From Streptomyces sp. NBRC 110611 (GTDB lineage Bacteria; Actinomycetota; Actinomycetes; Streptomycetales; Streptomycetaceae), in the NCBI RefSeq assembly GCF_001590865.1, contig NZ_BBUY01000003.1:317846-381845 (forward strand): 64,000 bases of DNA, read 5' to 3'. Shown here piece after piece: positions 14,651 through 23,197 of the stretch (position 1 is its first letter; every line of letters starts with the position of its first letter). Position numbers and translations under genes: made by a program. A model generated the notes under the pieces. The model was not told the origin of the DNA, did no database searches, and saw nothing but the letters and a program-made list of their open reading frames with translations.

Positions 14651-17404
14651 TCACCCCCTTCCCTTGGCCAGCCAGGCGAGCTCTCGGGCGATGCCGGCTG
14701 GGGGCTGGCTTTCGTGAGCGACGAAGGTGTCGATGGAGACGACTGGCCTGCTCGCGGCGCCGCTGTTCATCGTCACGGCCGCGGCAGCGGTCTCGAACTG
14801 CGGGGCGAGGTTCGGCCGGTAGGCGGCGACCTCGTCTGTGACGCCGCGCAGTTGGGCGCGCAGGTCGGGGACGGAGTCGGTGATGCCGTCCAGGAATCCG
14901 GCCATGACCAGGTGTCCGGCCGGCCGCAGAATGCGGGCGTCTCGGGTCGGTGGGCCTTTCCAGGAGGTCAGGCTGTCGGTGATGTCGCCGAGGACGGACC
15001 GAATGGATCCGATCATGGATTGGATGCCGCCGACGAACCCCTGGATGAGGCTTGCGCCGGCGTCCCACAGGAGCGAGCCGATGTTGCCCAGGGCGTTTAC
15101 GGCCATGGACGGGACGTTGCCGATCCAGTCCACCGCCTGGCCAAGGCCGCCGCGTACGGCCGCGAGGAACTGCGAGCCGGCCTGCTCCGCCTTGCCGGCG
15201 AGGAAGCCGGGCAGGGAGGCGATTGCCGCGAGGGCCTTGCCGGGCAGGGAGGCAATCCAGGACACGATGCCCCGCACCATGTCCGGAATCACGGAGTGGC
15301 CAACCAAGTGATCGTAAAGCCATTCGAAAACAGAGCTAATCCCGTTCGCTACCCATCTCACGGCGGCGATGGCCGGAGACAGGAAACGCTGAAGTCCACT
15401 AATGAAGCTGATCAACTTCTGAAGCGCCGGAATCGCGTACTGTGTAATGGCGCTGATTCCCATGCTGATCAGTGCCGCCGAAAGCCTGGCGATCGGCGGG
15501 ATGATGGGAAGGATCGCAGGCAGCAGTTGTCCGGCAAGCTGCGTACCCAGCTGCGTGAGCTGCGGAATCAGGGGCGCAACAGCCACAAGGAGTTGCCCGA
15601 GTGCGGCTCCGACCTGCCCCATCGCGCTGGCCAGAACCGGCATGATCGGAGCCAGGGAATTGAACACAACGACGAGCTGGCCAGCGTATCCACTGATCAG
15701 TTTCGCGATAATCGACGCGATCCCTGAAAGGACAGGCCCCAAGTAACTCCCGATTCCGCTCGCGAGCTGCGAAATTACCGGCGTGAGCGACTTGAAGACA
15801 CGTCCAAGGGCGCCGAATACGGGCTCGATTGCAGGTAGAAGGGCCGCGATGATGTTGCCCACAGCGGTAAGCAGGGGCGAAAAGGCGACCACGAGTTGCC
15901 CCGCAGCGCTGGCGGCGGAGGCGAGGGCGGGGCCGAGGGCCTTGATCACCGGCTGAAGGGCAGAGCCCAACGCCTTGATCAGGGTCTGGGCTGGCGGGCC
16001 GAGCTGCGACAGCACCTGGCCGACGACGCGGAGCGCCTGCCCGGCCAGCGGCGCTGCGGTCTGGGCCAGTTGCCCCATCGTGGCGAAGAGGGCTTTGAGG
16101 CCGCCCTGTACGTCGGGGCTGGCAAATGCCGTCTTCATGGCGCCGGTGATCGTCTGCAAGGTGCTGACGAACCCGCCGCCGGAAAGCTGCGCGGCGCTGA
16201 AAACGCTGCCGATGACACTGGCGACGTTGCCAGCCACCGTCATCAACTGGCCTATCAGGCTGATGGCTTGGTTGATGAACGCAGTGAGCTGGCCGGAGGC
16301 TAGTCCTGTGCTGATCTGTGCTGCGATACGGGTAGCCGCACCACCGGCGGCCCTCGTCACCTGATCGAATGCCGGCGCCGCGGCGACGGCTATCTGGCCC
16401 AGGGCTGTGACGAACTGGCCAGGGATCTTGGAGAGGTTGCCCAGGCCCTTGTTGGCGCCGGCCAGTGCCTGTCCCAGCTGTCCGCTGGCGGACAGCTGCC
16501 GCACGGCCGCCACCACGCCTTGGCTCATCTGGTTCAGCGCGCCGGCCGCACCTACCAGGCCACGCCGGAGCACCGGCAACGCGACCGCCCCCGCGTGGGT
16601 GATCTGCGAGGCCAGCCCGTCGAACAGCCGCTCCTGGACTGCCGTGCGTACTGCGATCAGCTGCGGCTGCATGCCCTTGAGCGAGAAGACGAACGCCCTG
16701 GCGTTCGGCGTGAGGCGCGCGAGCGCCTCGTTGAACTGCTCCGCCTTCGTGGGATCGAACGCAGCTGCCAGGGCGTCGCCGATGCCTTGTGTGCCGAGCT
16801 TCAGGGCGGCGGCTGCCGTTCCCATGGCGACGATGCCCGTAGCGGCGAGCGCCGCGGCCGGAGCGATGCCCTGAAGAGCAGCTGTCAGACCAGCCGCAAC
16901 GGGAACGGCCGCCCCGATCGCGGCCGCGATCTTCCCGAACGTTCCCGCCATACCGCCGAGGCCGGCGGCGACCTTCCGCAGCCGGTCCAGTACCGAGGAG
17001 GCATTGCTGATGGAGCGGCGGTCTCCCTCGGCCCGGACCGGTACGAGGATGGGCGGTGCGAGATGGGCAAGTTCAGCGCGAAGCCGTGCGATCGCCGCGG
17101 CGTTCGTCGTGGGCTGCACCGGTACCGGCAGTGCACCCATCGTTCGCAGCTCGGTCCGCAGCCGGCCTGCGAAGCCCCTCAGCGACGGCACCACCGGCAC
17201 CGTCGCCCTGGCATAGATAGGCGTGCGCAGCTCAGTCCGCAACCGGTCCTTGAATTGCGACAGGTCCGGGAAAACGGGCACCTTCACACGCGCCCGGTGC
17301 TCGGTTCTTTCCAGCGCGTCCCGCAGATCAGCGGCGAAGCGGGAGGTATCAGGGACGACGCGGACACTGACGCGGTCCGCTTCGCGCCCTCCGGGGCCAG
17401 CCAT
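14651..17404 (-). CDS. Tape measure protein
   Basis: 917 residues, the longest gene of the phage. N-terminal VSVRVVPDTSRFAADLRDAL is a common actinophage tape-measure opening. The centre is Ala/Gly-rich with many hydrophobic helices, and the C-terminus has the VMAGFLDGI motif found in many such proteins. It sets tail length and may help DNA entry. Bases about 15290-15890 are visibly lower in GC than the flanks, suggesting a swapped segment. Confidence 0.93.
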   Translation of the reverse strand: MAGPGGREADRVSVRVVPDTSRFAADLRDALERTEHRARVKVPVFPDLSQFKDRLRTELRTPIYARATVPVVPSLRGFAGRLRTELRTMGALPVPVQPTTNAAAIARLRAELAHLAPPILVPVRAEGDRRSISNASSVLDRLRKVAAGLGGMAGTFGKIAAAIGAAVPVAAGLTAALQGIAPAAALAATGIVAMGTAAAALKLGTQGIGDALAAAFDPTKAEQFNEALARLTPNARAFVFSLKGMQPQLIAVRTAVQERLFDGLASQITHAGAVALPVLRRGLVGAAGALNQMSQGVVAAVRQLSASGQLGQALAGANKGLGNLSKIPGQFVTALGQIAVAAAPAFDQVTRAAGGAATRIAAQISTGLASGQLTAFINQAISLIGQLMTVAGNVASVIGSVFSAAQLSGGGFVSTLQTITGAMKTAFASPDVQGGLKALFATMGQLAQTAAPLAGQALRVVGQVLSQLGPPAQTLIKALGSALQPVIKALGPALASAASAAGQLVVAFSPLLTAVGNIIAALLPAIEPVFGALGRVFKSLTPVISQLASGIGSYLGPVLSGIASIIAKLISGYAGQLVVVFNSLAPIMPVLASAMGQVGAALGQLLVAVAPLIPQLTQLGTQLAGQLLPAILPIIPPIARLSAALISMGISAITQYAIPALQKLISFISGLQRFLSPAIAAVRWVANGISSVFEWLYDHLVGHSVIPDMVRGIVSWIASLPGKALAAIASLPGFLAGKAEQAGSQFLAAVRGGLGQAVDWIGNVPSMAVNALGNIGSLLWDAGASLIQGFVGGIQSMIGSIRSVLGDITDSLTSWKGPPTRDARILRPAGHLVMAGFLDGITDSVPDLRAQLRGVTDEVAAYRPNLAPQFETAAAAVTMNSGAASRPVVSIDTFVAHESQPPAGIARELAWLAKGRG

Positions 17405-17413
17405 CGGGAGGGG

Positions 17414-18132
17414 TCACCTCCTTATGACGGCCCCCTGTTCGGGAGCGCCGAAACGTCGCGCCAGATCGGCGACGGTGGCCGGGCGCCGCTGGTCGGCGGC
17501 CGGACGGGGGAAGCGCCGCGGACGGCGGATGCGCTTGCGGGAATTGGCCTGCGCGGTGATCCACGCGGCGTCGTTCACGGCGTCGATGACCGAGGCGAGC
17601 AGGTGCGCCGAAACGGTCCAGCCGCGGTGGTGGGGCCCGCCGCGGACGGCTGCGGCGAGCGCGGAGTCTTCGGGGAGTTCCTCTACGAGCCCCAGCAGCA
17701 GCGACGGCGCCACCGGCTGGCTTCCGAAGAGTGCTTCGGCCAGGTCGAGGCCGTAGAAGCGGCGAAAGTCGGCGAGCAGCGCCGTGCCGTACTCGTCGGT
17801 CAGCTCGCAGAGGGCGAGGGTTCCCCCACGCTCACCGCCGTCGCCCACTGCTCGAAGAGCACAGCGGCGGCGGCGAGGTCTCCGCCGAGGGCATCGAGGA
17901 GCCGGGCGGCCTGTTCGGGAGTCTTGGCAGCGATCTTGAGGGCTTCGGTTATGGCGCCGGTGTCGCCGGCGCCGACGAGGGATTCGATGTCTCCGAGGAG
18001 GGAGCGTTCCTCGGCGCTCATGCGCAGCGGGGAGCGAAGCGTGGCCGTGGTGCCGTCCGGTAGGGCGATGTCGAAGTCGCCGTACTGCCGCTCGGCAGCG
18101 CGGCGGATCTCGTCGAGCGTGACGCGGGCCAT
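17414..18132 (-). CDS. Tail assembly chaperone, long form (G-T fusion by -1 frameshift)
   Basis: The short gene 17800-18132 is continued by a second open frame that has no start of its own (LALCELTDEYGTALLADFRRFYGLDLAEALFG to AVIRR) and ends at 17414, 9 bases before the tape measure. Ribosomes slipping back one base at the G-run 17827-17821 would fuse them (about 239 residues). This is the classic gpG/gpGT arrangement that loads the tape measure. Coordinates span both frames. Confidence 0.75.
17800..18132 (-). CDS. Tail assembly chaperone, short form
   Basis: 110 residues starting at ATG 18132 (MARVTLDEIRRAAERQYGDFDIAL), with a helical C-terminal half (SLLGDIESLVGAG, TPEQAARLLDALGGDLAAAAVLFEQW). 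It terminates at 17800 in the zero frame. Lies between the tail tube and tape-measure genes, the expected place for this chaperone. Confidence 0.8.
   Translation of the reverse strand: MARVTLDEIRRAAERQYGDFDIALPDGTTATLRSPLRMSAEERSLLGDIESLVGAGDTGAITEALKIAAKTPEQAARLLDALGGDLAAAAVLFEQWATAVSVGEPSPSAS
17821..17827 (-). other. Putative -1 ribosomal frameshift site (GGGGGAA)
   Basis: On the minus strand the codons GTG GGG GAA contain GGGGGAA. Slipping back one base moves from the short chaperone frame (which stops 24 bases later) into the long T frame. G-runs are known slippery sites in phage tail chaperone genes. Confidence 0.65.
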
Positions 18133-18241
18133 GGGTACGGACCTCCAGGGTTCGTGCGGACGCTTGCGGGGTGGGCATGGCAAGGCCGGGCGGCGCGGCG
18201 GTCCGCGATGACCGCGCCGCCCGGCTGACAGGGGTGGGCGC

Positions 18242-18814
18242 TCAGGAGCCCGGCAGTGTGGAGAGCGGGGCGAGGGTGCCGACCTGGTAGGTCCAGTCCT
18301 GGCCGGACATGCCCAGGACGGTGGCGCGCACGGGCAGGCCGGCCAGTTTCTCGGCGTCGAACTCGATGTCGTCGGCGCGGGCGATGGACACCCGCGGAAA
18401 GTGGAAGAACATGCCCATCGCGCCGTCGCGGACGAGGACGAACAGCGCGCCTTCGAGCTCTTCGGGGACGCTCGGGGTCTGCACGACCGTGCGGCCGGCG
18501 GCCTGGATCGTGGTGGCGTTGGTGCCCCAGAACGCGCGGTAGGCCTGCTCGTCCCACTGCTGAAGAGCGAAGGTGACGGTTTCCACGCGTGCGCTGGTGG
18601 TGTTGCGGATGTTCTTGTTCTGCCAGGTACCGAGCGTTTCGGTCTCTCCGCCTTCGCTGTTGACGCCGAACGGGTCGTCGAGGCTGGTGTGTCCGAGGTC
18701 GACCCACGGCGCGGCGGGGCTGGTGATGTCGTCGGGGATGGGCTGTCCGGTCGTGGGGGCGAAGTAGTAGTGGCCCACGGCCGGGTTGAGGACGGCGTTG
18801 TCGTCGAGCGGCAC
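18242..18814 (-). CDS. Major tail (tube) protein
   Basis: About 190 residues from a GTG at 18814 that follows TTGGAGGG; the frame is open to 18829. GHYYFAPTTGQPIPDDI near the start and WVDLGHTSLDDPFG are typical of actinophage tail tube proteins, and the rest is beta-rich. It polymerises into the tail tube around the tape measure. Followed by a 109-bp gap before the chaperone. Confidence 0.85.
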   Translation of the reverse strand: MPLDDNAVLNPAVGHYYFAPTTGQPIPDDITSPAAPWVDLGHTSLDDPFGVNSEGGETETLGTWQNKNIRNTTSARVETVTFALQQWDEQAYRAFWGTNATTIQAAGRTVVQTPSVPEELEGALFVLVRDGAMGMFFHFPRVSIARADDIEFDAEKLAGLPVRATVLGMSGQDWTYQVGTLAPLSTLPGS

Positions 18815-18900
18815 GGCGGTGCCCTCCAAGGTCTCTCGGGAACGACGAAGCGCCCCGACAAGGGGTCGGAGCGCTCGGGTGACGGGTTGGGGGCCGCCGT

Positions 18901-19305
18901 CTACGGGGCGGGGCGGACGGCGAGTTCGTAAGTGGCCTGGTAGCGGTACACGCCATCGGGCGTGCGCTCCTCCGGCAACAGCACGGGGGCCGTGCGCTCA
19001 GTGAGGAAGCCGATGGAGCCCACGGCCGGCACCACGGTTTGCGCCCGCCATGCCATGACCAGGGCCGTACGGGAGGCAGCGGCGAGGTCTTCGGCCGCGC
19101 GGTCCGACTCGGCCCAGGTCTGCACATCGACCACGGCGCGGGCGAGGAACCGCATGTCCACCGCGGCCCCGCCGACCGGACGAGCAAGGACGAACGGCAA
19201 CGGCATCGGCTCAGGCAGCAGAGTTCCCACGGTCGCGCCCGCGAGGGCGGGGCGCAGGATGCCGACGAGGAGATCAGCCGCGGACGGCAGCATCCGGGCA
19301 GGCAA
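18901..19305 (-). CDS. Tail terminator / minor head-tail protein
   Basis: 134 residues with a mixed alpha/beta make-up (FVLARPVGGAAVDMRFLARAVVDVQTWAESDRAAEDL), resembling tail terminator proteins that cap the tail tube and join it to the head. The assignment rests mainly on its place just before the tail tube gene. Confidence 0.65.
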   Translation of the reverse strand: MPARMLPSAADLLVGILRPALAGATVGTLLPEPMPLPFVLARPVGGAAVDMRFLARAVVDVQTWAESDRAAEDLAAASRTALVMAWRAQTVVPAVGSIGFLTERTAPVLLPEERTPDGVYRYQATYELAVRPAP

Positions 19306-19310
19306 CGGCC

Positions 19311-19592
19311 TCAGCCCCCTCGCGCCGCACGGGTCATGATGTAAAGCCCCTGCATGGGACCCACCCGCCGGCCGCGGCTGTTGGTGGAAGCGACGCGGCC
19401 GTACTCAATGGACAGGGCAGCGACATCGACAAGGGACACCACCACATCGGTACGGCCATGGGTCACCTCGATGCGGGCATCGCCTTCGGCACGGTGCGCT
19501 GCGAGGTCGGCCCGTGCATGCTCGGCGATGCGGTTGCCCCGCTGCCGAACGGCGGCTTTCACGCTGCGCATCCGGGCCAGGCGGCGGCTCAT
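19311..19592 (-). CDS. Head-tail connector-region protein (DUF5403/HK97 gp10-like)
   Basis: 93 residues from the first ATG. An N-terminal helix (VKAAVRQRGNRIAEHARADLAAH) and a short beta domain ending in GLYIMTRAARGG. It resembles small neck proteins. The strong ribosome site AAGGAGGT (19606-19613) is 13 bases before this ATG, unusually far. An in-frame ATC three codons earlier has ideal spacing, so the true start may be non-standard. Confidence 0.6.
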   Translation of the reverse strand: MSRRLARMRSVKAAVRQRGNRIAEHARADLAAHRAEGDARIEVTHGRTDVVVSLVDVAALSIEYGRVASTNSRGRRVGPMQGLYIMTRAARGG

Positions 19593-19616
19593 GCTGGCGA
19601 TGGCGACACCTCCTTG

Positions 19617-19952
19617 TCATGTCGTGGTGGTGCGGGCGCGGATGAGGGCGTCGATGTGCCGGGTGGCGGATGACCCGTTGTAGCGGCGGGGTTCGCCGAC
19701 CACATCCCACGTGCGGCCGTCCCATTCGACGCGTGCCCATGGGCCGAGTGGCGCGTCCCGCGCGATCACGCGGTAGGTGGTGGTCGTGGCCTGTCCGGCT
19801 ACGGTCGGCTCGTCGGGGTCTTCCGGCTGGATGCGGCACCGGACGACCACGGGGATCGCGGAGGGGCGCCATACGACGTTGCCGCGGTCGTCGGTGGTCT
19901 GTTCCTGCGGGTAGATGGTGACGGTCTCGTTTCCCCTGTCCAGCAAGCTCAC
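19617..19952 (-). CDS. Head-tail stopper (head closure) protein
   Basis: 111 residues from GTG 19952; the frame extends to 20063 but the extra part has no family character. SLLDRGNETVTIYPQE at the start, then beta segments (VVVRCRIQPED, TTYRVIARDAPLGPWARVEWDGRTWDVVGEPRRY) as in SPP1 gp16-like/HK97 stopper proteins. Upstream it is cut off from its usual partner (20819-21265) by the plus-strand PIN gene, so it needs its own promoter or read-through. Confidence 0.7.
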   Translation of the reverse strand: MSLLDRGNETVTIYPQEQTTDDRGNVVWRPSAIPVVVRCRIQPEDPDEPTVAGQATTTTYRVIARDAPLGPWARVEWDGRTWDVVGEPRRYNGSSATRHIDALIRARTTTT

Positions 19953-20028
19953 AGAAGCACCGTTCGTCTCTGCTGTTGAAGCCCTAGGATTACGTTCCTG
20001 AGTCGAGGTTGATGGGTGGAGGGTCGAG

Positions 20029-20841
20029 GTGACCGATATTCCAAACGCGACGATTGCGGACACTCAAATCATCTCGTACGCAATGAAAGGGGTCTTGAAA
20101 GAATCCATTGCAGGCTTCACCATTCCGAGCACCGTGGCGCACGAATTCTTGACGGTGCGCGATCGGAATACCGGCAAGTCTAGATACTTCACCCCGTCCC
20201 CGCAGATCCTCTCCGTGCCGCCCCGAGTCACCCCAGAAACAGGGCCGGCGGTCGTCATGGACCGCCCCGGCAACATGCCACGTTTTCGCAACAGGACCGA
20301 TCGACTCGTGATGGATTTCAACAACGAGTTCCCATCGATCGTGGAACACGGGCACATGGGCATGGCGGCTTTGATCAACTCGGCAGGTGACAGGATCTTC
20401 AGGGAGGCCATATTCCACCTCCCGAAGAAGGAGAAAAAGGCCCTTACAGCTAAATTCCACTTCCTCATAGAGGAAAAGATCAGATGTATCCCCATAAACG
20501 GGCAACACGCACAGCTAGCCTTCGACTTACTTCGGTCCCTCATTGCATCCGGCGTCAACCTGAAGGCGAACTTCAGAAACAGTCTGAACGATATGATCAT
20601 TCTAGCGACCGCACTGAAGTCGAAGTCTAGCCTTTGGACGGAAGATGATCTCTTGGCGAATTTCGCCAAGAGGCACCTCGAACCTGATGTCAGCTTTCGC
20701 GACGGCGTGTATCGAATCGAATTCCCGGAACGCAGTTCAGAACGCCAAAAGTCTCGTGAGAGCAAGGGGTACGTCAATACGGGATGGCGGTTCGCACTGC
20801 ACCGAATTCCCCCACCGGCTACGGCCACCACTCACGGTTGA
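20029..20841 (+). CDS. PIN-domain nuclease-like protein, inserted on the opposite strand of the late operon
   Basis: 270 residues, GTG start after TGGAGGG. The PIN acidic set is visible: D11 in IADTQIISYAMKG, E39 in STVAHEFL, D188 in NDMIILATAL and D206 in LWTEDDLLANF. PIN proteins are Mg-dependent RNases, as in VapC toxins. It is longer than VapC (about 130 residues), with a helical insert. GC content and codon use are clearly lower than in the flanking phage genes. No antitoxin partner is seen next to it. Its end overlaps the convergent connector gene by 23 bases. Probably a late-acquired moron with a defence or maintenance role. Confidence 0.7.
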   Translation: MTDIPNATIADTQIISYAMKGVLKESIAGFTIPSTVAHEFLTVRDRNTGKSRYFTPSPQILSVPPRVTPETGPAVVMDRPGNMPRFRNRTDRLVMDFNNEFPSIVEHGHMGMAALINSAGDRIFREAIFHLPKKEKKALTAKFHFLIEEKIRCIPINGQHAQLAFDLLRSLIASGVNLKANFRNSLNDMIILATALKSKSSLWTEDDLLANFAKRHLEPDVSFRDGVYRIEFPERSSERQKSRESKGYVNTGWRFALHRIPPPATATTHG

Positions 20842-21265
20842 GCGGGAGGTAGGGGCCGGTCCCGCGCGGGTAGCGGACGAGGTAGCGCGGGTCGTGGCGC
20901 AGCGGGTCGAGGTAGGGCACGGCGGTGAACGCGCCGCGTGAGACGCCGAGGAGTGCCCATTCGTCGTCGAGGATGGTGAGGAAGCCGGCCGCGGCGCGGG
21001 TGTCGAGGGTGTAGGCGTAGTTGCCGTCCGTCTCGGAGCGGTAGCCGCCGGGGTTGCGCAGGACGCGGACGACGGAGGCGGCTTCGACGGAGACGACGAG
21101 GGCGCGGTAGTGCTCGTCCGCGCTGACGCGTTCGTCGAGGTCGGGGATGCGGGCGCGTATGCGTTGCTCGGCGTCGTCGAGGAGCACGGCCGCAAGCCGT
21201 TGCTCGTCCTCGTCGAGGGGGCGGCCGAGGCGGGCGGCGACATCATCGACGGTTGCGTACGCCAC
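20819..21265 (-). CDS. Head-tail connector (adaptor) protein
   Basis: 148 residues from GTG 21265 (site GGGGAGGGG). AYATVDDVAARLGRPLDEDEQ and the following helices match gp15/gp6-like connector proteins that sit under the portal. The start overlaps the end of the glycosyltransferase gene by 23 bases. Confidence 0.8.
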   Translation of the reverse strand: MAYATVDDVAARLGRPLDEDEQRLAAVLLDDAEQRIRARIPDLDERVSADEHYRALVVSVEAASVVRVLRNPGGYRSETDGNYAYTLDTRAAAGFLTILDDEWALLGVSRGAFTAVPYLDPLRHDPRYLVRYPRGTGPYLPLNREWWP

Positions 21266-22235
21266 GAGCTTGCCCCTCCCCTTCGAGTCGTTCGACGGCG
21301 GTCACCCAACGGGCGAGTTCGGGGCGGGGGTCGAGTTCGGCGACTCGCTCGCAGGCGGCAGCCGAGGCGGCGGTCCACCGATCCGGAAGGATGAGTGAGC
21401 GAATGGCGGAGACCCACGCGTCGAGGTTGCCGCGGTCCGCGAACGTTCCGGCCCACGAAACGGACTCGACGAGGCCGGGGGTGGGGTTGGCGATGACGGG
21501 GATGCCCGAGCACATCGCCTCGATGGCGGCCATGCCGTACGACTCGTACACGCTGGGCATGAGCAGCACCCGGGTGCGCGCCCACACGTTCCCGCGCATG
21601 TCCGGCGTGTGCGGGATGATCTCGACGTTGGGCACGTCCCGGCGGATGACCTGTTCGCCGTGGCCGCCGATCACACCGGCGAACTTGACGTCCGGCATCC
21701 GCTTGGCGAGTTCGTACAAGATCTCTCCGCCCTTGTGGGCGTTGAGGTTGACCAGCGTCACCAGCTCGCCGGGGCTGGTGGCGTGTTCGGCGGCGTGCAC
21801 GGGCGGGTGGACGACGATGCGGGGCACGTTGTAGCGGGCCAACTCGCGCTCTATCCACAGGGTGTTGAAAACTGCAAGCGCGGGCCGCTTGTGCAGCCAC
21901 ACGCGCGTGTGCTGCATGTCGTTGTGGATCAGCTGAATCACCGGAACCCCGCGTGTGCGTCCGTACTGGCTAGCGTGCGGGGTCTCCTGGTGGTGGGTGA
22001 CCAGCGCGGCCGGGGCGAGGGTGTCGAGGAGTTCGGGGACCGTGCCGAGGGCTCCGGCACGGTGGACGGTCACGCCCTGGTGGACGTACTCCGCTTCTCC
22101 TTCCTCTTGGCTCGTGGTCACCACATGGGCTTCGTGGCCGGCATCGACGAGCGCCCTGAGTAGCGTGTGGAGCATCGTTTCCGATCCGGCGTTGTGGAAC
22201 GGCACGTACCAGTGGACGAGGGCGACGACGCGCAC
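21243..22235 (-). CDS. GT4-family glycosyltransferase within the capsid module
   Basis: 330 residues, GTG start. A GT-B fold glycosyltransferase: VALVHWYVPFHNAGSETMLHTLLRAL at the N-terminus (acceptor side) and the family-4 donor-site motif VYESYGMAAIEAMCSGIPVIANPTPG (about 241-266). It would move a sugar from an NDP-sugar to an unknown acceptor. It lies directly after the capsid gene (15-base gap) and overlaps the connector gene, so it is expressed with virion proteins. Modification of capsid or tail protein is the simplest inference. Confidence 0.82.
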   Translation of the reverse strand: MRVVALVHWYVPFHNAGSETMLHTLLRALVDAGHEAHVVTTSQEEGEAEYVHQGVTVHRAGALGTVPELLDTLAPAALVTHHQETPHASQYGRTRGVPVIQLIHNDMQHTRVWLHKRPALAVFNTLWIERELARYNVPRIVVHPPVHAAEHATSPGELVTLVNLNAHKGGEILYELAKRMPDVKFAGVIGGHGEQVIRRDVPNVEIIPHTPDMRGNVWARTRVLLMPSVYESYGMAAIEAMCSGIPVIANPTPGLVESVSWAGTFADRGNLDAWVSAIRSLILPDRWTAASAAACERVAELDPRPELARWVTAVERLEGEGQARGVRNRR

Positions 22236-22250
22236 GCGGTCCCCCTTTCG

Positions 22251-23183
22251 TCAGGATCGGGCGGGGGCGTCCTCGTAGGCGGCGAACGCCTCAAGATCAC
22301 CTATGGCCCATCCGAAAATGATCTCGGCTCGCAGTGCTACGAGGTTGTTTTCCCACAGCGACACGAGCTGTCCGCCGAGCGTGATCGAGGCACTGTCAGT
22401 GAAGTCGAGACGGAGGTCCTTGACGATGCCGACGCGCAGTTGGTTGAAGTCGCCGCCGATGGCGCGGACGCGGGTGTCGTGATTGGCTCCGATCTTGCCG
22501 GAGACGGCGCGGCCGTAGCGGACAGGCAGGCCCATCACGGTCATGGTGGCGTCGGACAGGTCCGGTCCGGCTGCCTGGAAGAGGGGGCGGCCGAAGGAGT
22601 CGTAGGCGTTGACGGCGCGGGCGCGGAAGCGCGGGTCGGCGGCGAAGCTGGTGAAGTCGTGGCCGGCGTCCACGACGAGCTCGTACCCGTCGCCGATGTC
22701 CTTGGCCAGGCCGCCTTCGTCGGGGAGCGCGGTACCGAGGGTGACGCGGTTGTCGGTGGCGTTGAGGAATTGGCCTTCCACGCCGGCGAGCGCGTCACCG
22801 GTGGTGGCTGCGCGGCCGTGGAGGACGGCCAGGTCCACGGCGCGGGCGATGGCGAACGACAGGTCCCCTTGGATCTGCGAGTACAGGCCGGCGATGTCGG
22901 CATCCATGAACTCTTGGGAGACGGTCACGATGGTCGCGAACTTGCGCGGGGTGACCACGCGCATTTCGTACCGGTACTCGCTGCCCGGCTTGCGCTCGCT
23001 CTCGCCGACCGGTCCGGCTTCGGGACGCTGGGTGATGACGGGGATGTTCGTCTGTCCGTACGAGAGGGGCATGGTGTTGGCCATGCTCAGGATCAAGGAC
23101 TGTTCCTGTGCCTTCTCGAAGATCGGGGCGACGACTTCGACGGGAAGCTGACCGATGTCAGCGAGGATGCCAGGGGATGGCAT
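22251..23183 (-). CDS. Major capsid protein (HK97 fold)
   Basis: 310 residues. The N-terminal arm (GQLPVEVVAPIFEKAQEQSLILSM) and VTPRKFATIVTVSQEFMDAD (E-loop/P-domain) are hallmarks of HK97-fold capsids in actinophages; the C-terminus has the conserved WAIGDLEAFAAYEDA. Preceded by the scaffold gene with a 14-base gap. Confidence 0.92.
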   Translation of the reverse strand: MPSPGILADIGQLPVEVVAPIFEKAQEQSLILSMANTMPLSYGQTNIPVITQRPEAGPVGESERKPGSEYRYEMRVVTPRKFATIVTVSQEFMDADIAGLYSQIQGDLSFAIARAVDLAVLHGRAATTGDALAGVEGQFLNATDNRVTLGTALPDEGGLAKDIGDGYELVVDAGHDFTSFAADPRFRARAVNAYDSFGRPLFQAAGPDLSDATMTVMGLPVRYGRAVSGKIGANHDTRVRAIGGDFNQLRVGIVKDLRLDFTDSASITLGGQLVSLWENNLVALRAEIIFGWAIGDLEAFAAYEDAPARS

Positions 23184-23197
23184 GGATGTGATCTCCT

